From an uncultured Mediterranea sp. (lineage in GTDB: Bacteria > Bacteroidota > Bacteroidia > Bacteroidales > Bacteroidaceae): 64,000 bases of DNA. Location: NCBI RefSeq assembly GCF_902493215.1, contig NZ_CABUOL010000008.1, positions 1 to 64,000 on the forward strand, written 5' to 3'. This document shows positions 37,058-44,480 of the stretch, in pieces. A program made the translations under genes and the position numbers. Position 1 is the first letter of the stretch, and each line of letters begins with the position of its first letter. The notes below the pieces were generated by a model. The model was not told the DNA's origin and did no database searches. It saw nothing but the letters and a program-made list of their open reading frames with translations.

Positions 37058-38176
37058 ATGCTGACATTCAATACTCTAAGAAAAACGGCAAAAGAGGGCG
37101 ACAGGACTGTACGCCCTTGGTGGAAGCGTCTGAAGAAACGCCACCTTCTACTGATGACACTGATACTTATCGTGTGGCTCGTGCAACTCCTGCCCGCCGC
37201 GGGAGCCTGCTACGCCCGATACATTTACCCCAGCATAGCCCGCGTGCTGACCGCCGTGTCCAACCTCATCCTCTTCGCCGTGGGCGACCTCTTCATTGCC
37301 CTCAGCATCGCCTGGCTTGTTGTCTGGCCTTTTTACGCCCGCCTCCGCCGCAAGAAGCCCTGGCGGCGCATCGCTGGTCGCGAGGTGGAGTTCCTCTGCT
37401 GGATATACGTCTGGTTCTACCTGGCCTGGGGCCTGAACTACTCGCAACCCAACTTCTACCAGCGGACGGGCATCGCCTACACGGCTTATACGCCCGAAAA
37501 CTTCGCCCGCTTTACGGACGACTACATCGAGCGGCTGAACGCTTCGTACACCCCTATCGACAGCATCGACACCGACATGGTACGCAACGAAGTGGTACGC
37601 GGCTATCGTGCCATCAGCCCTGCGCTGGGTGTGCTCCCGCCCACGACCGACCACCCGCGGGCCAAGACGATGCTCTTCACCCCGCTCATCTCGATGGTGG
37701 GCGTCACGGGCAGTATGGGGCCTTTCTTCTGCGAGTTCACCCTGAACGGCGACCTGCTGCCTGCCGACTATCCCGCCACCTATGCCCACGAACTGGCCCA
37801 CCGCCTGGGCATCACCAGCGAGGCGGAGGCCAACTTCTATGCCTATCAGGTATGCACCCGCTCCAGCGTACCCGCCCTGCGCTTCAGCGGCTACTACTCC
37901 ATCCTCTTCCACGTGTTGGGCAACGCCCGCCGCCTGATGGACGAGGCTGCTTACCAGGCACTCGTAGAGAGCATCCGCCCCGAAATCATCCAATTGGCCA
38001 AAGACCATCAAGCCTATTGGTCGGCCAAGTACAGCCCGTTGGTAGGTGCCGTGCAGGATTGGATCTACGACCTCTACCTGAAAGGCAACAAGATAGACAG
38101 CGGCCGCCAGAATTACTCCGAGGTGGTGGGGTTGCTCATCTCATACGAAACGGCACGAAGCGCACAAAATCCATAA
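37058..38176 (+). CDS. DUF3810 membrane protein with HExxH-like motif
   Basis: A 372-aa protein with two or three N-terminal transmembrane helices (LLLMTLILIVWLVQLLPAA, then helices near 62-90 and 112-128) and a large soluble domain. That domain holds YAHELAHRLGITSEAEANFYAY: an HELAH zinc-protease motif followed by a downstream Glu as third ligand. DUF3810 proteins are therefore probable membrane-linked metallopeptidases; the substrate is unknown. The whole leader is a 22-bp repeat array, so translation may depend on its RNA folding. mazG follows after 43 bases but has its own -7 box. Confidence 0.88.
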   Translation: MLTFNTLRKTAKEGDRTVRPWWKRLKKRHLLLMTLILIVWLVQLLPAAGACYARYIYPSIARVLTAVSNLILFAVGDLFIALSIAWLVVWPFYARLRRKKPWRRIAGREVEFLCWIYVWFYLAWGLNYSQPNFYQRTGIAYTAYTPENFARFTDDYIERLNASYTPIDSIDTDMVRNEVVRGYRAISPALGVLPPTTDHPRAKTMLFTPLISMVGVTGSMGPFFCEFTLNGDLLPADYPATYAHELAHRLGITSEAEANFYAYQVCTRSSVPALRFSGYYSILFHVLGNARRLMDEAAYQALVESIRPEIIQLAKDHQAYWSAKYSPLVGAVQDWIYDLYLKGNKIDSGRQNYSEVVGLLISYETARSAQNP

Positions 38177-38219
38177 AATCTTTGTACCTTTGCGAAAAAG
38201 AATTTTAAACTGAAGAACC

Positions 38220-39014
38220 ATGCAACATACCCGTAAAGAACAGATGGAAGCCTTCGGACGCTTCCTTGACATCCTCGACGAACTGCGCGAGAAATGTCCC
38301 TGGGACCGCAAGCAAACCAACGAAAGCCTGCGTCCCAACACCATCGAAGAAACCTACGAACTGTGCGACGCCCTGATGCGCGACGACAAGCAGGACATCT
38401 GCAAGGAGCTGGGCGACGTCCTGCTGCACGTGGCCTTCTATGCCAAGATAGGCAGCGAGACGGGCGACTTCGACATCAAGGACGTATGCGACCGCCTGTG
38501 CGAGAAGCTCATCTTCCGCCATCCACACGTCTTCGGCAACGAAAAGGCCGAAACGGCTGCCCAGGTTGTGGAGAACTGGGAGCAACTGAAACTGAAGGAA
38601 AAAGGTGGAAACAAAAGTGTATTGGCAGGCGTACCCGCTGCCCTGCCCTCGCTCATTAAGGCCTACCGCATACAGGACAAGGCCCGCAACGTAGGCTTCG
38701 ACTGGGAAGAGCGCGAACAGGTGTGGGACAAGGTGAAGGAAGAAATCCAGGAGTTTCAGGCCGAAGTGGCCAACATGGACAAGCAGAAAGCCGAAGAAGA
38801 ATTCGGCGACGTGCTGTTCAGCCTCATCAACGCCGCCCGCCTCTACAAGATCAACCCCGACAATGCACTGGAACACACCAACCAGAAATTCATCCGCCGC
38901 TTCAACTACCTCGAGGCACATACCATCAAGGAAGGCCGCAACCTGCATGACATGACGCTGGCCGAAATGGACGCCATCTGGGAAGAAGCCAAGAAACTGG
39001 AAAAAGAAGAATAA
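38220..39014 (+). CDS. mazG: Nucleoside triphosphate pyrophosphohydrolase MazG
   Basis: House-cleaning enzyme that hydrolyses (d)NTPs to NMP and pyrophosphate. The 264-aa protein holds two MazG domains. The first carries LREKCPWDRKQTNESL and the EExxE-type metal motif TIEETYEL with ELGDVLLHV. The second carries KAEEEFGDVLFSLINAAR. A TACCTTTG -7 box is at 38185-38192 in the gap after the DUF3810 gene. A terminator follows, shared with the convergent gene. Confidence 0.95.
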   Translation: MQHTRKEQMEAFGRFLDILDELREKCPWDRKQTNESLRPNTIEETYELCDALMRDDKQDICKELGDVLLHVAFYAKIGSETGDFDIKDVCDRLCEKLIFRHPHVFGNEKAETAAQVVENWEQLKLKEKGGNKSVLAGVPAALPSLIKAYRIQDKARNVGFDWEEREQVWDKVKEEIQEFQAEVANMDKQKAEEEFGDVLFSLINAARLYKINPDNALEHTNQKFIRRFNYLEAHTIKEGRNLHDMTLAEMDAIWEEAKKLEKEE

Positions 39015-39018
39015 AAAC

Positions 39019-39063
39019 AAAGTCTCCCAACGTCGATTCATTCATCCAACGTCGGGAGACTTT
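39019..39063. terminator. Bidirectional terminator, mazG and the Spy-like gene
   Basis: Arms AAAGTCTCCC and GGGAGACTTT between convergent genes, with A-rich and T-rich flanks. Confidence 0.75.
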
Positions 39064-39111
39064 ACCTCTTGAAAACTGAAAATAGTAGCTCTGTTTATGT
39101 GGGAAACGTTT

Positions 39112-39591
39112 TCACCTCTTGGGAGGTGCAGGACGTTTCCCTTTATTATTCTCGTCCTTGCCATGCATGCCCTTCAGCAATTCGCGATGGAAACGCATCT
39201 CGGCACGCTGTATCAGATAAATTTTCTTGTTGGGAAGAATCTTCTGGAACTTCTTCATATAGCTCCGCTCCAACTCACTGGAAGCTACTCGCGCATCATA
39301 CACACCATCGAGAATCTCACCATATTGGCTTTCCGACATATTCTCATCCTTGCCTTGACGCAGCAGTTTCCATGCCTTGTCGTTCAGCTGCTGCTTGCGG
39401 TCCTGCAACTCAAAATACAAGGGGAAGAACTTGGCAGCCTCCTCACGGGTCAGCTTGGCTTTCTCTGTCAGAAATGCCTGCTGCCTGGCACGAAACTCAT
39501 CCTTCGTCAACCGCTGGCATACACCGTCGCCCGCCCATACTGAAAGCATCAGGCCGAACAAGGCAATCATTAAAACGCTCAATTTTTTCAT
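39112..39591 (-). CDS. Periplasmic Spy/CpxP-like protein
   Basis: Exported helical protein of 159 aa: a signal peptide (LSVLMIALFGLMLSVWAG), then a charged helix-rich body (KAKLTREEAAKFFPLYFELQDRKQQL) and a basic C terminus. The arrangement recalls the LTxxQ periplasmic proteins Spy and CpxP, which act as chaperones or stress sensors; this is by character rather than by a firm motif. It is the third gene after an ECF sigma factor and a one-helix membrane protein, so it may take part in envelope-stress signalling. Confidence 0.75.
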   Translation of the reverse strand: MKKLSVLMIALFGLMLSVWAGDGVCQRLTKDEFRARQQAFLTEKAKLTREEAAKFFPLYFELQDRKQQLNDKAWKLLRQGKDENMSESQYGEILDGVYDARVASSELERSYMKKFQKILPNKKIYLIQRAEMRFHRELLKGMHGKDENNKGKRPAPPKR

Positions 39592-39615
39592 TGTCATTCT
39601 TTACTAAAACATTGA

Positions 39616-40005
39616 TTATTCTGCACTTTCATCGCTCAGATAGACATACAGCGAATAGTCGTCCATCATCGTATTGTCTATGGCTGTACTGATATACTCC
39701 AACTCGGTATCTGTATCATCGACAGCTACCTGTTGCTGTACCTCGGGCACTTTTTCATTTACCGGCGAAGCGACCCGTATGATCAAGGCGGCTCCTATAA
39801 ACATGGCAGCCATGTAGAGCCACGGCCTCACTCTTTCCCACGTAGTGGGTTCGCGACGGATATCGGTCTTTTCTTTCTCTGGAAGACGGCTCATCAAGTC
39901 TGAAGTGAAACTCTCGAAATATCCTTCCGGCACACGGAAAGGATTCTCCGTACCAATTTTCTTCAGCAAATTATCTTCTTCTTTCATAAGCTTTTCTCCT
40001 TTCAT
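39616..40005 (-). CDS. Single-helix membrane protein, putative anti-sigma factor
   Basis: A 129-aa protein with a cytoplasmic N-terminal segment (NPFRVPEGYFESFTSDLMSR), one transmembrane helix (WLYMAAMFIGAALIIRVA) and an acidic periplasmic tail. Position, 30 bases after an ECF sigma gene, and topology suggest an anti-sigma factor, though no ZAS-type zinc motif (HxxxCxxC) is present. MKEEDN at 39987 is an alternative start. Confidence 0.7.
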   Translation of the reverse strand: MKGEKLMKEEDNLLKKIGTENPFRVPEGYFESFTSDLMSRLPEKEKTDIRREPTTWERVRPWLYMAAMFIGAALIIRVASPVNEKVPEVQQQVAVDDTDTELEYISTAIDNTMMDDYSLYVYLSDESAE

Positions 40006-40035
40006 TTAGATTAGACTATGGTTAGTGTCAAAGGT

Positions 40036-40590
40036 TTAAAGTTCATCATCAAAAAACTTCTCGATTTTTTTCACGGCATGATAGTAGGAAGCCTTCAGCG
40101 CTCCGACCGACGTACCAAAGATTTCGGACATCTCTTCGTACTTCATTTCCTGATAATACTTCAGGTTGAATACCATCCGCTGCTTCTCGGGCAGGGTCAA
40201 AAGGGCTTTCTGCAACTTGGCCTGTATCTTGTCGCCCGAAAAATAGGGGTCGCTTTCCAGCTTCTGCAACACATCCGCCTCAGGATCGTCCAACGACACG
40301 GTCGACATTGCCCGCTGCTTGCTCAAGAACGTCAGACACTCGTTCAGGGCAATGCGGTAGAGCCAGGTAGACAACTTGGCGTCTCCCCGAAAATAATCAA
40401 TGCTTGTCCATGCCTTGACGAAGGTATTCTGGAGCAGGTCATTGGCATCCTCATGCGAATACACCATGCGGCGTATCTGCCAGTACAGCTGCTCGCTATA
40501 CTGCGCCACAATCATCTCGAAGCCGCGCCGCTGTGTCTTCTCGTCCTGCAACAAGGCTAACACTTCGCGCTCATTATAGGAAGTATTCAT
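40036..40590 (-). CDS. ECF-type RNA polymerase sigma factor
   Basis: Sigma-70 family regulator of 184 aa with only regions 2 and 4. Region 2 shows ANDLLQNTFVKAWTSIDYFRG and LSTWLYRIALNECL. Region 4 shows LLTLPEKQRMVFNLKYYQEMKYEEMSEIFGTSVGALKASYYHAVKK. A minus-strand TATCTTTG box at 40625-40632 leaves a leader of about 30 bases. The downstream genes encode a likely anti-sigma factor and a Spy-like protein, forming a three-gene signalling unit. Confidence 0.93.
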   Translation of the reverse strand: MNTSYNEREVLALLQDEKTQRRGFEMIVAQYSEQLYWQIRRMVYSHEDANDLLQNTFVKAWTSIDYFRGDAKLSTWLYRIALNECLTFLSKQRAMSTVSLDDPEADVLQKLESDPYFSGDKIQAKLQKALLTLPEKQRMVFNLKYYQEMKYEEMSEIFGTSVGALKASYYHAVKKIEKFFDDEL

Positions 40591-40644
40591 ATACTTTTAT
40601 TCGCATTTGTAGAATTTAGACGTCCAAAGATACAAAAAGTTTAA

Positions 40645-41559
40645 TTAAATAGGAACACAAAGCGTTTCTTTCGCCAACAAGGTTTGAGGAAAAACAGCAC
40701 GGGCCTGCTCCAGCAGAAGATTTTCATCTTCGTATCGGGCAGAAAAATGCCCGATGAGCAAACGCTTCACGCCTGCCTCGCGGGCAATGGCAGCCGCCTG
40801 CGAAGCGGTGGTATGGAAGGTTTCTTTGGCACGAGGGGCATCGTCGTCGACAAAGGTGGCTTCGTGAAACAAGAGGTCGGCTCCACGCACCTGCTCCACA
40901 ACCGATGCCAGCGGGAGGGTGTCCGAACAATAAGCATAGCTGCGTGGAGGGTCGGACGGACGCGTCAGTCGGCTGTTGGGAATCACTTCGCCGTCGGGCG
41001 TCATATAGTCGGCTCCGTTCTTGATGCGATTGAGCTCGAAGACTGGTATCTGATAGAAGTCAATCATTTCGCGGATGATGTGGTTGGGGCGCGGCTTCTC
41101 GGCAAACAGAAAGCCGCAGGTGGGCATGCGATGCCGCAAGGGGATGGTAGTCACCGTCAGCGAACGGTCCTCGTAAACCAGCGATGCCTCGCGGGTGTCG
41201 AAGGCATGAAACACCACCCGATAGGTCATCTGATGGTTGAAGAACTCGAGCATGGGTGTCAGCAATTCCTCCAATCCCTGAGGCGAATGAATGTGGAGCT
41301 CGGCCGTACGCCCCAACAGGTTCAGGGTAGAGACCAGCCCAAGCAGGCCGAAGCAATGGTCGCCATGCAGATGGGAAATGAAGATGTGGTTCAGACGCGA
41401 GAACTTCAGGCGCGACTTGCGGAACTGCAGTTGCGCTCCTTCGCCGCAATCGATCATGAACAACTTGTCGCGCACGTTGAGTATCTGCGACGTCGGGAAA
41501 TGGCGGGTGGTAGGCAGGGCCGAACCACACCCCAGGATATGTAACTCAAATTTCTCCAT
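40645..41559 (-). CDS. rnz: Ribonuclease Z
   Basis: Zinc endonuclease that trims the 3' end of tRNA precursors, 304 aa. The metallo-beta-lactamase motif SHLHGDHCFGL is near residue 60, with the N-terminal LGCGSALPT signature, the exosite region, and HxAT-type later motifs LLFHEATF and LLIGHFSARY. The -7 box TAAATTTG at 41567-41574 on minus ends seven bases before the ATG, so the leader is very short or absent. Confidence 0.95.
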   Translation of the reverse strand: MEKFELHILGCGSALPTTRHFPTSQILNVRDKLFMIDCGEGAQLQFRKSRLKFSRLNHIFISHLHGDHCFGLLGLVSTLNLLGRTAELHIHSPQGLEELLTPMLEFFNHQMTYRVVFHAFDTREASLVYEDRSLTVTTIPLRHRMPTCGFLFAEKPRPNHIIREMIDFYQIPVFELNRIKNGADYMTPDGEVIPNSRLTRPSDPPRSYAYCSDTLPLASVVEQVRGADLLFHEATFVDDDAPRAKETFHTTASQAAAIAREAGVKRLLIGHFSARYEDENLLLEQARAVFPQTLLAKETLCVPI

Positions 41560-41608
41560 AACGACGCAAATTTAGGCATAAATCGCGATTCATGTTGCCT
41601 GACAGGCA

Positions 41609-41648
41609 CAAAAAAAGAGAGTGCAACCCGCAGACGGGTGCACTCTCT
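41609..41648 (-). terminator. Terminator of rpsA
   Basis: Arms AGAGAGTGCAACCCG and CGGGTGCACTCTCT with a 4-base loop, followed on minus by a T run. Confidence 0.9.
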
Positions 41649-41675
41649 CCCTATTGAAGTTGAATCAGAAATAAA

Positions 41676-43466
41676 TTATTTCTTCTTACCTTCCAGTTGC
41701 TCCTTCAAAGCAGCCAATGCGTCGATGTCGCCCAGCGTAGTGGAAGCAGCCTGATTCTGAATCATCGGAGTTTCTTCCTTCTTGCTGTTAGACTTCTTGG
41801 CAGCCTTCTTTTCTGCTCTTTCTTCTGCCTTGGCAGCATCTTCGAAAATGCGGCTGTGAGACAGGATGATACGCTTAGCGTCCTTGTTGAATTCGATCAC
41901 CTTGAACGGCAGTTTCTCATCGAGCTGAGCCTGAGAACCGTCTTTCTTAACGAGGTGCTTCGGAGTTGCGAAACCTTCTACACCGTAAGGCAGAGCTACT
42001 ACAGCGCCCTTATCCAGCATTTCGATGATAGTACCTTCGTGTACAGAACCTACAGTGAATACAGTTTCGAATACATCCCAAGGATTCTCTTCCAGCTGCT
42101 TGTGACCGAGGCTCAAACGACGGTTTTCCTTGTCGATTTCCAGTACCTGAACTTCGATGTCGGCACCAATCTGAGTGAATTCAGAAGGATGTTTAACCTT
42201 CTTAGTCCAAGACAGGTCAGAGATGTGAATCAAGCCGTCAACACCTTCTTCGATTTCTACGAATACACCGAAGTTAGTGAAGTTGCGTACTTTAGCAACG
42301 TGCTTGCTGCCTACAGGATACTTCTCTTCGATAGTTTCCCATGGATCCGGTTTCAGCTGCTTGATACCCAATGACATCTTACGCTCTTCGCGGTCCAGAG
42401 TCAGAACAACAGCTTCTACTTCGTCGCCCACCTTCATGAAGTCCTGAGCAGAACGCAGGTGCTGGCTCCAAGACATTTCAGATACGTGGATCAGACCTTC
42501 TACACCCGGAGCGATTTCGACGAATGCACCGTAGTCGGCCATAACGACAACTTTGCCCTTCACGTGGTCGCCCACCTTGAGGTTCGGATCGAGAGCATCC
42601 CAAGGATGCGGAGTGAGCTGCTTCAGACCCAGAGCGATACGCTTCTTCTCGTCGTCGAAGTCGAGGATAACAACGTTCAGCTTCTGGTCGAGCTCTACTA
42701 CTTCGTGCGGATCGCTTACGCGGCCCCAAGACAGGTCGGTGATGTGGATCAGACCGTCTACGCCACCCAAGTCGATGAACACACCGTAAGATGTGATATT
42801 CTTGACAACACCCTCGAGTACCTGACCCTTCTCGAGTTTGCTGATGATTTCCTTCTTCTGCTGTTCCAACTCAGCCTCGATGAGGGCCTTGTGAGAAACA
42901 ACGACGTTCTTGAATTCCTGGTTGATCTTGACAACCTTGAATTCCATTGTCTTGCCAACGAATACATCATAGTCGCGGATAGGCTTAACGTCGATTTGAG
43001 AACCCGGCAAGAAGGCTTCGATGCCGAATACGTCTACGATCATACCACCCTTTGTGCGGCACTTGATGTAACCCTTGATAATTTCTTCGTTTTCCAAAGC
43101 AGCGTTTACGCGATCCCAAGAACGGGTAGCACGAGCTTTGCGGTGAGACAGAACGAGCTGTCCTTTCTTGTCTTCCTGATTTTCGATGTATACTTCTACA
43201 GTATCACCTACCTTCAGGTCGGGATTGTAACGGAATTCACTCATCGGAATGATACCGTCTGATTTGTAACCGATGTTCACAACTACTTCACGCTTGTTCA
43301 TTGCGATTACGGTACCGTCAACAACCTCACGGTCGTTAACCTTGTTCAGCGTATTGTCATACGCCTTTTCCATGTCCTCGTGGCTAACAGTGGAAGTTGT
43401 TTCGCCATTCTCATACGCATCCCAGTTGAAGTCTTCAACCGGAGCTACTTTTTCAAATTTTTCCAT
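41676..43466 (-). CDS. rpsA: 30S ribosomal protein S1
   Basis: RNA-binding ribosomal protein that brings mRNA to the 30S subunit, 596 aa. Six S1 (OB-fold) repeats are readable. The later ones carry the typical motif GVFVDLGGVDGLIHITDLSWGR and its variants (GAFVEIAPGVEGLIHVSEMSW, GVFVEIEEGVDGLIHISDLSW). The C terminus is a lysine-rich tail. A strong promoter with exact -33 and -7 boxes lies at 43532-43561. Bacteroidetes mRNAs mostly lack Shine-Dalgarno sequences, which makes S1 especially important in them. Confidence 0.97.
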   Translation of the reverse strand: MEKFEKVAPVEDFNWDAYENGETTSTVSHEDMEKAYDNTLNKVNDREVVDGTVIAMNKREVVVNIGYKSDGIIPMSEFRYNPDLKVGDTVEVYIENQEDKKGQLVLSHRKARATRSWDRVNAALENEEIIKGYIKCRTKGGMIVDVFGIEAFLPGSQIDVKPIRDYDVFVGKTMEFKVVKINQEFKNVVVSHKALIEAELEQQKKEIISKLEKGQVLEGVVKNITSYGVFIDLGGVDGLIHITDLSWGRVSDPHEVVELDQKLNVVILDFDDEKKRIALGLKQLTPHPWDALDPNLKVGDHVKGKVVVMADYGAFVEIAPGVEGLIHVSEMSWSQHLRSAQDFMKVGDEVEAVVLTLDREERKMSLGIKQLKPDPWETIEEKYPVGSKHVAKVRNFTNFGVFVEIEEGVDGLIHISDLSWTKKVKHPSEFTQIGADIEVQVLEIDKENRRLSLGHKQLEENPWDVFETVFTVGSVHEGTIIEMLDKGAVVALPYGVEGFATPKHLVKKDGSQAQLDEKLPFKVIEFNKDAKRIILSHSRIFEDAAKAEERAEKKAAKKSNSKKEETPMIQNQAASTTLGDIDALAALKEQLEGKKK

Positions 43467-43531
43467 TAATAAATAAGTTGTTTTTAATAATTAATTAAGT
43501 GAGACTTTATGTTGACTCAATAAATCGGGCG

Positions 43532-43561
43532 CAAAGATAGGACTATTTTCTTGAACGACAA
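43532..43561 (-). promoter_or_regulatory. Promoter of rpsA
   Basis: Minus-strand TTTTG, 19 bases, TATCTTTG (43532-43539): an exact consensus. It gives a leader of about 60-65 bases. Confidence 0.7.
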
Positions 43562-43606
43562 AACGTTCGGTCCTAAAAAATACAGGCAGCGAGGCACCCT
43601 GTACGC

Positions 43607-43687
43607 ACAAAGTGCCATTCCGCCGCCGCAAAGCAATGCTTTGGCAGCAGGAAATGGCACTTTTATGCTACAGAAAACAGTGTTTTA
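43607..43687. repeat. 22-bp-period array ending at a stop codon
   Basis: In-phase units at 43629 (CAAAGCAATGCTTTG, perfect palindrome), 43651 (GAAATGGCACTTTTA) and 43673 (GAAAACAGTGTTTTA), with a shifted relative at 43607. The last three bases are the TAA of the SIMPL gene. The first and third units can also pair as a long hairpin and could end transcription of that gene. Confidence 0.75.
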
Positions 43688-44386
43688 GTTTTTCAGATAG
43701 TAGGTGACCGTCGTCACTACGCGCACACTCTTTATATAAGGTGTATTGCTGTCGCGGTCGCTGATGGTGAACTGCCCCTGCGTAGCGTTTCGGATTTTAC
43801 CCAGCTTGCTGTCCGAATCCTTGGCAAACTTTTCGGCGGCCGCACGGGCGTTCTTCGTGGCTTCCTCAATCATCTGCGGCTTGATGGTGTTCAGCCCTGT
43901 AAACTCGTAGGACACGTTGTAGCGGTAGTCGCCGCCCGCAATGGCAATGCCCTGCTTCAACAGCTCGGCCTGCTCGGTCATCAGCTTGCGCACGTTGTCC
44001 ACGTTCTTCGAGGTGACGGTGATGACCGACGTGGCATTGTATCGGTAGTTCACGTTCTGATTGGCATAGCGTTCGGCTTCCATGTCGATGATTTCGGGCG
44101 GGGCTATGCTGATTTCGGCATCGCTGACACCATTGTTCTTCAGGAAAGCGACGATGGCCGCATTCTTCTTGGCTATATTGGCGTAGATGACGGCAGGGTC
44201 GTTGCCGATGTCCTTGTGCACCAAGGGCCACACCACCTTATCGGCAGGTACTTCCATCTCGGCCAGACCTTTCACGGTAACGACACGTTCTCTGTCTCTA
44301 AAGTCATTGATACCGCCCCTCAGCATCCAGCCGAGCAACAGCAGACCTACTGCTACGATAGCGGCTTCCAGTCTCCAATTTTTCAT
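43685..44386 (-). CDS. SIMPL (DUF541) domain protein
   Basis: A membrane-anchored or exported protein of 233 aa. One N-terminal hydrophobic helix (LEAAIVAVGLLLLGWML) is followed by a SIMPL/DUF541 domain (VVTVKGLAEMEVPADKV, VSYEFTGLNTIKPQMIEEATKNARAAAEKFAKD). Family members are periplasmic, some linked to oxidative stress; the function is not established. It lies 94 bases downstream of the DUF5686 gene on the same strand and may be co-transcribed with it. Confidence 0.88.
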   Translation of the reverse strand: MKNWRLEAAIVAVGLLLLGWMLRGGINDFRDRERVVTVKGLAEMEVPADKVVWPLVHKDIGNDPAVIYANIAKKNAAIVAFLKNNGVSDAEISIAPPEIIDMEAERYANQNVNYRYNATSVITVTSKNVDNVRKLMTEQAELLKQGIAIAGGDYRYNVSYEFTGLNTIKPQMIEEATKNARAAAEKFAKDSDSKLGKIRNATQGQFTISDRDSNTPYIKSVRVVTTVTYYLKN

Positions 44387-44480
44387 GTACATTTGTTTTT
44401 AAAAGGTTTATCTGCAAATGAATGGAATAAAGCTGTCAACTGCAAGGAGTTTCGGATAAAAGATGTTAACCCTCCGCCTT

